Assembly (NCBI GenBank): GCA_020627525.1
Contig: JAHDGP010000024.1
Location: 10,444-22,076, forward strand
Reading direction: 5' to 3'
Origin: Bacteroidota bacterium
GTDB taxonomy: Bacteria > Bacteroidota > Bacteroidia > Chitinophagales > UBA2359
DNA length: 11,633 bases
The notes below the pieces were generated by a model, which saw nothing but the letters and a program-made list of their open reading frames with translations, made no database searches and was not told the DNA's origin. Shown in pieces: positions 7,527 through 11,633 of this stretch. The translations under genes and the position numbers were made by a program. The first letter of the stretch is position 1. Every line of letters begins with the position of its first letter.

Positions 7527-10500
7527 ATGAAAAACTTTATACTAATATTTCTATTCACATTATTTTCGTGCCAATGTTTGTTGGGACAATCTTTTTGGAA
7601 AGATATTTCGATAGACAAAAATATTGTATCCAAAAATCAAGCACTTGCCAATTCTTACAGAGGTGTTATTGTTGATGTTGATCTGCTTAAAAATGAACTT
7701 GCAAGTGTTCCTAAAAGATCGGAGAAGACACAGACAGATGTTGAAAAATTTATAAAAATACCAACACCAGATGGCAATGTTTTAGAATTCATTATTTTTC
7801 AAACTCAAACAATGGAAGCTGAATTGGCTGCCAAGTTTCCTGAAATAAAAAGTTACTATGGTTACAATCCCGATCATCCAGAAATAAACATTAGGTTTGA
7901 TGTTTCTCCAAATGGATTTAATGCACTGATAACGGGTAAAGACAGCCCTATTTATATTGATGCATTGAGAGGAGAAAATTTCAAGAAAAAATCTCATGCA
8001 ATTTGTTATTATAAAAAAGATTTTATCAAAACAGCAGAGCACGACTTCCATTGTCATTTTACAAATGATGATGCTAGTGATAAGCTGGGAAATGCAATTG
8101 CTGATTACAAAATAGCTACAGACAATCAACTGCAAACTTACAGGCTTGCCGCTGCTTGTAATGGTGAATTTACCAATTACCACGGAGGTACAGTTGCAGG
8201 AGCCATCTCTGCTGCAAATACGACCATCAATCGTGTCAATCAAGTATATGAAAGAGACCTCGGAATCAGACTTGTATTGATAGCTAATAATGATCAAATT
8301 GTTTATACCAACCCAAGTTCAGACCCTTATTCTAATAATGACCCTTTTGAAATGATTGCACAAAATCAATCAAACTTGAATAGTGTAATTGGTACTGCAA
8401 ACTATGACATTGGACACGTTTTTAGTACGGGTGGAGGCGGACTTGCTGCGAGAGGTGTATGTATAAACTCCGTGAAAGCACAAGGCGTAACGGGATTGAC
8501 AAATCCAATCGGTGATCCATTTTATATAGATTATGTAGCCCATGAAATTGGTCATCAATTTGGTGCAAACCATACTTTTAATAATTCTTGCAATGATAAC
8601 AGAGTGGATGCTGCCGCTGTAGAGCCAGGCAGTGGTTCAACTATAATGGCTTATGCTGGTATTTGTTCTCCAAATATCCAAACAAATAGTGATGCTTATT
8701 TTCATGCTATCAGTATTCAAGAAGTTATAAATTTTACACAAAATGGGTCTGGATCTTCTTGTGCTTCCTTTAGTTCTGATGGCAATAATGTTCCGACTGT
8801 TTTTGGTGGAAATGACAAATACATTCCTATTGGAACCCCTTTTGAACTAACTGCGACAGCAAGCGACTCCGATGGCGACCAATTGACTTACTGCTGGGAA
8901 CAGATGGATAACGGAATAGCCCCAATGCCACCAAGCTCAAACAATGCGGTTGGTCCGCTTTTCAGGTCTATTCTCCCAACTACCAATGCAACAAGAACTT
9001 TTCCAGATAAAATTTCACTATTAAACAACTCTAATGACACTTGGGAGAAGTTGCCCAATGTCACCAGAGATTTAAACTTTACAATTACCGTTAGAGATAA
9101 CAACCTCGGCAATGGTGGTGTGGCAGATGATGATATTTTATTAAAATCTACAAGTGCAGCAGGTCCGTTTCTTGTCACCAATCCCAACACAACAATAACT
9201 TGGATTGTAGGAAATCAGGAAACCATTGTTTGGAATGTTGCTAACACAGAAAAACAGCCCATTCTATGTGGCTTAGTAGATATTTTATTATCAACAGATG
9301 GAGGAAATAATTTTGATCAAGTTATTGCTTCCAGCGTTATAAATTCAGGTACTTATACCTTTACTGTTCCCAATATCATTGGCACACAAAACCGTATAAA
9401 AATAAAATGTTCTGACAATGTGTTTTTCGATATTTCCAACCAAAATTTCATTATCCAAGAAAGCCAATTACCTTTTAACGTTAATACTCCGAATGCAACA
9501 ATTTTTGGTTGTACAAATCAGCAATTATCCATACCAATAAACACACAAAATTTAATGGGTGGCACAAACACTATTTCATTTACAGCAAATGGCATTCCAC
9601 CTACTGCTGTTGGTGTATTTAGCCCCAACGCTGTTCAACCAGGCACTAGTTCTTTTTTAAACATTACAGGTCTTGAAAATGGCGCCTACAGCATTTCAAT
9701 AAATGCAACAGACGGTACTTTTAGCCAAACAATAAATATCGACTTAAAAATCGGTCTTCCTGAATCTAGTTTCACTATTTATCCTCCACAAAATGACAAT
9801 CTGGTCAACTTACTACCTATTTTGAATTGGACTTATAGTGATTTAGCACAGTTTTACTCTATTGAGATTTCTACGGATCCTCAATTTAGTAATATTATTG
9901 AGTCGGCTTCAAATATAATGGACAATAAATATGAGTTGACAACAATTCTTGAAGAACAAACAACTTATTATTGGACAGTTACGGCGCACAATAATTGTGG
10001 ACGTTCCAGCAATAATGTTTATATATTTACAACTAAAAATGTTCAATATTGCATACCAAATTCCAACTCTTATTATGAATGGATTCAGTCTGTATCATTT
10101 GCAGATTTAAATAATAATTCAGGCGATAATGATGGATATGGAGATTTCACCAATCTTACAGCAAATGTAACTGCTGGAAGTAACTATGCTATAGCACTCA
10201 ACCCTGCCTTTAGGAGTCAAATTTATGTCGAATATTGGAAAGTTTGGATAGATTTTAATAAAAATGGAAGTTTTGAAGACAATGGCGAATTGGTATTTGA
10301 ATCAATTCCACCAGTATCAACTTTGCTAAATGGAACTGTAACCATTCCAGACGATGTACTGCCAACTACTACCCGAATGAGGGTCTCTATGCATTACGAA
10401 ACGCCACAAGAGCCTTGCCAAAACCTGGATTTTGGTGAAATAGAAGATTACTCAATAACAATAACTTCTAACTGCGGTTCTGGCACTGCTGATTCTGACC

Positions 10501-11252
10501 TGGATGGTGTTTGTGATGGATTAGATATTTGTCCTGGCGGAAATGACAATATTGACATTGACAACAATGGTGTGCCTGACGACTGTCAAGAGGTAAATGT
10601 AGCTTTGAAAGTGTGGTTGGAAGGGGCCAATTCAAGTACTCAGGCTGAAATGAATTCTTATTTAAATGATTTGAATTTATTACCAAGTTCTCACCCATAT
10701 ACAAATCCTGCGACTTATAATTATACGCTTCCTGCAAGCCTCAGTTCGTTCCCCGCCAATATGGTTGATTGGATTTATGTTGAAGCGAGAACAGGAGCTA
10801 ATAATACAGATTTTTATGATCACAAAGTGGGATTACTTATGAAAGACGGTTCAATCAAAGACTTAGACGGAACGAGCAATTTAAAATTTGCTTTGCCACC
10901 AGGCGGTAATTATTATTTCTTGGTAAGACATCGCAATCACCTGGATGTTCTGACTGCCACTGGAATTCCGAGAAGTTTAAACATGAGCTACGATTTCACT
11001 ACTGCAAGAAGCAATGCTTATGGTGGAGTACAAAAGCTCTCCGCAAACGGTAAAGCTATGATGTTTGCAGGAGATATAGATGGCAATATGCAAATTCAAA
11101 TAACAGACTTTGATGCTTGGAAAACTTCTCCTGCAGCCAATCAAATTTACAGACAAGCGGACATTGACTTAGATGGACAAATTCAGATAACAGATTATGA
11201 CACTTGGTATTACAATAGATCAGTGAATGCACCTAGTGAGTTGAGTCATTGA
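7527..11252 (+). CDS. Secreted reprolysin-like (metzincin) zinc metalloprotease with GEVED and EF-hand C-terminal modules
   Basis: 1241 residues, complete. The signal peptide is residues 1-20 (NFILIFLFTLFSCQCLLG, cut before Gln21). A prodomain-like region (about 22-200) precedes the peptidase domain (about 203-405). The zinc site HEIGHQFGANH is at 339-349: His339, His343 and His349 as ligands, Glu340 as catalytic base. The Met-turn is STIMAYAG (Met374). Both are hallmarks of M12-type metzincins, so the protein should cut peptide bonds outside the cell. Then come Ig-like domains (about 420-745), a fibronectin-III-like domain (747-838), a GEVED domain (841-981, with WIDFNKNGSFEDNGE and GEIEDY), a thrombospondin-3-like acidic Cys segment (989-1020) and a C-terminal module (1024-1180, with VDWIYVEAR and VRHRNHLDVLTA). 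Two EF-hand loops end the protein. No standard T9SS type A domain is present at the C-terminus. The chosen start has the full signal peptide and AAGG nine bases upstream. Substrate unknown; nutrient scavenging or matrix remodelling is possible. Confidence 0.95.
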   Translation: MKNFILIFLFTLFSCQCLLGQSFWKDISIDKNIVSKNQALANSYRGVIVDVDLLKNELASVPKRSEKTQTDVEKFIKIPTPDGNVLEFIIFQTQTMEAELAAKFPEIKSYYGYNPDHPEINIRFDVSPNGFNALITGKDSPIYIDALRGENFKKKSHAICYYKKDFIKTAEHDFHCHFTNDDASDKLGNAIADYKIATDNQLQTYRLAAACNGEFTNYHGGTVAGAISAANTTINRVNQVYERDLGIRLVLIANNDQIVYTNPSSDPYSNNDPFEMIAQNQSNLNSVIGTANYDIGHVFSTGGGGLAARGVCINSVKAQGVTGLTNPIGDPFYIDYVAHEIGHQFGANHTFNNSCNDNRVDAAAVEPGSGSTIMAYAGICSPNIQTNSDAYFHAISIQEVINFTQNGSGSSCASFSSDGNNVPTVFGGNDKYIPIGTPFELTATASDSDGDQLTYCWEQMDNGIAPMPPSSNNAVGPLFRSILPTTNATRTFPDKISLLNNSNDTWEKLPNVTRDLNFTITVRDNNLGNGGVADDDILLKSTSAAGPFLVTNPNTTITWIVGNQETIVWNVANTEKQPILCGLVDILLSTDGGNNFDQVIASSVINSGTYTFTVPNIIGTQNRIKIKCSDNVFFDISNQNFIIQESQLPFNVNTPNATIFGCTNQQLSIPINTQNLMGGTNTISFTANGIPPTAVGVFSPNAVQPGTSSFLNITGLENGAYSISINATDGTFSQTINIDLKIGLPESSFTIYPPQNDNLVNLLPILNWTYSDLAQFYSIEISTDPQFSNIIESASNIMDNKYELTTILEEQTTYYWTVTAHNNCGRSSNNVYIFTTKNVQYCIPNSNSYYEWIQSVSFADLNNNSGDNDGYGDFTNLTANVTAGSNYAIALNPAFRSQIYVEYWKVWIDFNKNGSFEDNGELVFESIPPVSTLLNGTVTIPDDVLPTTTRMRVSMHYETPQEPCQNLDFGEIEDYSITITSNCGSGTADSDLDGVCDGLDICPGGNDNIDIDNNGVPDDCQEVNVALKVWLEGANSSTQAEMNSYLNDLNLLPSSHPYTNPATYNYTLPASLSSFPANMVDWIYVEARTGANNTDFYDHKVGLLMKDGSIKDLDGTSNLKFALPPGGNYYFLVRHRNHLDVLTATGIPRSLNMSYDFTTARSNAYGGVQKLSANGKAMMFAGDIDGNMQIQITDFDAWKTSPAANQIYRQADIDLDGQIQITDYDTWYYNRSVNAPSELSH
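10491..10586 (+). repeat. Thrombospondin type 3-like acidic Cys segment
   Basis: Residues 989-1020 contain DSDLDGVCDGLDICPG, then DIDNNGVPDDC. Regular Asp/Asn spacing with paired Cys is typical of calcium-binding thrombospondin-3 repeats, often used as a rigid stalk between domains of Bacteroidota surface proteins. It separates the GEVED domain from the C-terminal module. Confidence 0.7.
11073..11195 (+). repeat. Pair of dockerin-like EF-hand calcium loops
   Basis: Loop 1 (11073-11108, residues 1183-1194) is DIDGNMQIQITD and loop 2 (11160-11195, residues 1212-1223) is DIDLDGQIQITD. Both have acidic or amide side chains at loop positions 1, 3, 5 and 12, and each is followed by an aromatic-containing helix start (FDAW, YDTW). 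Spacing between loops is 29 residues. This is the layout of a dockerin-type repeat pair; calcium binding is strongly implied, but a cohesin partner is not shown. Confidence 0.72.
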
Positions 11253-11466
11253 TTTGAGTGTGATAGATTGGTGGAATATTTCATATATGGGTCTAATGTG
11301 AAACGATAAAATTGTCATGAATGTTACAACTTGCAAGAAACATGTATGAATAAATTGGAAAATCAATCTTTAAAATTAACTATCTGTCATTTTCCCATAA
11401 TTTTTACAAGAGAATTCTTTCCCTTTTCAAATTTGTACTTGCATTAACTTTAAGGGGATTAAATTT

Positions 11467-11474
11467 TATATTTG
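11467..11474 (+). promoter_or_regulatory. Promoter -7-like element, rightward
   Basis: TATATTTG is an exact TAnnTTTG match and is followed by C, as often seen in Bacteroidota promoters. The upstream TTG (11438-11440) is about 26 bases away, longer than ideal. No plus-strand gene follows within the window, and transcription would run antisense to the partial minus-strand gene. Confidence 0.3.
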
Positions 11475-11490
11475 CGAATTCGAGCAATAT
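11468..11490. repeat. Dyad overlapping the promoter-like site
   Basis: ATATTTGC (11468-11475) pairs with GCAATAT (11484-11490) if one T is bulged, around a palindromic core CGAATTCG (11475-11482). It may be an operator or the 3' structure of the minus-strand gene ending at 11506. No T-run follows on the minus strand. Confidence 0.3.
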
Positions 11491-11505
11491 TAGAGCATCT
11501 GTAGC

Positions 11506-11633
11506 CTATAGACCCGAAAAACCTTTTTCTTTTATTCTCTTGAAAAACTCGTACTCTGGTACTGCCCCCTCAAGAAAAGAATTTCCTACACTTTCATTTC
11601 CTTTTGCATAGTTATTCGCTGCTGAATTTCCAC
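11506..11633 (-). CDS. C-terminal end of an unidentified gene (cut by right window edge)
   Basis: On the minus strand a frame is open from the window edge for 41 codons to a TAG at 11506-11508. The residues include GNSAANNYAK, then FLEGAVPEYEFFKRIKEKGF, a mixed charged/aromatic composition that reads like real protein; the other minus-strand frames stop early. The family is not recognised from so short a tail. It would converge with the metalloprotease gene. A chance open frame cannot be excluded. Confidence 0.45.
   Translation of the reverse strand, partial: GNSAANNYAKGNESVGNSFLEGAVPEYEFFKRIKEKGFSGL

Larger units (their letters stand above)
11253..11505. other. Non-coding stretch after the metalloprotease gene
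   Basis: AT-rich, with no convincing gene and no strong hairpin-plus-T-run terminator directly after the protease stop. Towards its right end it holds a promoter-like site and an overlapping dyad. It separates two genes that converge here. Confidence 0.5.

Noticed and set aside
7527..7586. Lipoprotein signal (Cys15 or Cys17) on the metalloprotease
   Set aside because: The residues before Cys15 (LFS) are a poor lipobox because of Phe at -2, and a good signal peptidase I site before Gln21 fits the usual pattern of this group.
7394..7675. A 93-codon plus-strand frame beginning between tatC and the protease gene
   Set aside because: It overlaps the signal peptide and prodomain of the protease in another frame and has a Cys/Tyr-rich, unprotein-like composition. 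The protease frame is clearly the real one.
7782..8297. A 171-codon minus-strand frame
   Set aside because: It lies wholly antisense to the well-supported protease gene and resembles no known protein; its length is explained by the codon bias of the opposite strand.
6543..11252. TatC and the metalloprotease as a dedicated export pair
   Set aside because: The protease has a plain Sec-type signal peptide without twin arginines, so adjacency gives no evidence that it is a Tat substrate.
11346..11447. A 33-codon plus-strand frame after the protease
   Set aside because: Very short, no ribosome site, no recognisable motif, and AT-rich like its non-coding surroundings.
1..11633. CRISPR array, insertion sequence, tRNA/rRNA or phage-defence system
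   Set aside because: No short regularly spaced repeats, transposase motifs, tRNA-like cloverleafs or defence-protein motifs were seen. The only large repeats are coding modules of the surface protein.

Overview
The window looks like chromosomal DNA of a low-GC, AT-rich Bacteroidota, most likely a Saprospiria/Saprospiraceae-type or related marine lineage (inference). The grounds are: three large secreted proteins with signal peptides ending in Gly/Ala-Gln; a type IX secretion (T9SS) type A C-terminal sorting domain; SprB-like repeats; a GEVED domain; few clear Shine-Dalgarno sites; and promoter-like sequences of the Bacteroidota form TTTG-N19-TAnnTTTG.

Layout. Positions 1-1021 (minus) hold the N-terminal 340 residues of a secreted multidomain protein that runs off the left edge. 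It has its own promoter-like site and a perfect inverted repeat in its leader. Positions 1232-6025 (minus) hold a complete 1597-residue modular surface protein with about 195-residue repeats and a T9SS sorting domain. A weak terminator lies just after its stop and a good promoter match upstream. Positions 6026-6542 form a 517-bp divergent intergenic region with inverted repeats and no gene. Positions 6543-7382 (plus) encode TatC, the core receptor of the twin-arginine translocase. Positions 7527-11252 (plus) encode a 1241-residue secreted metzincin-type zinc metalloprotease with Ig-like/FN3, GEVED and thrombospondin-3-like segments, a conserved C-terminal module and two dockerin-like EF-hand loops. 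Positions 11253-11505 are non-coding with one promoter-like site. Positions 11506-11633 (minus) look like the last 41 codons of a gene that enters from the right edge.

How they work together. The three large proteins are all predicted to leave the cytoplasm by the Sec route. One of them is clearly a T9SS client, so the region reads as a cell-surface/secretome locus. TatC is a housekeeping translocase subunit, and nothing seen here makes the neighbours Tat substrates, since none has a twin-arginine signal. The two minus-strand surface-protein genes share a promoter variant (TTTG-N19-TAnnTTCG), which hints at common regulation.

No CRISPR array, insertion sequence, tRNA, rRNA or recognisable defence system was seen. 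The most noteworthy items are the mosaic repeat architecture of the 1597-residue protein, the metalloprotease's EF-hand ending in place of a standard sorting domain, and the paired promoter variants.
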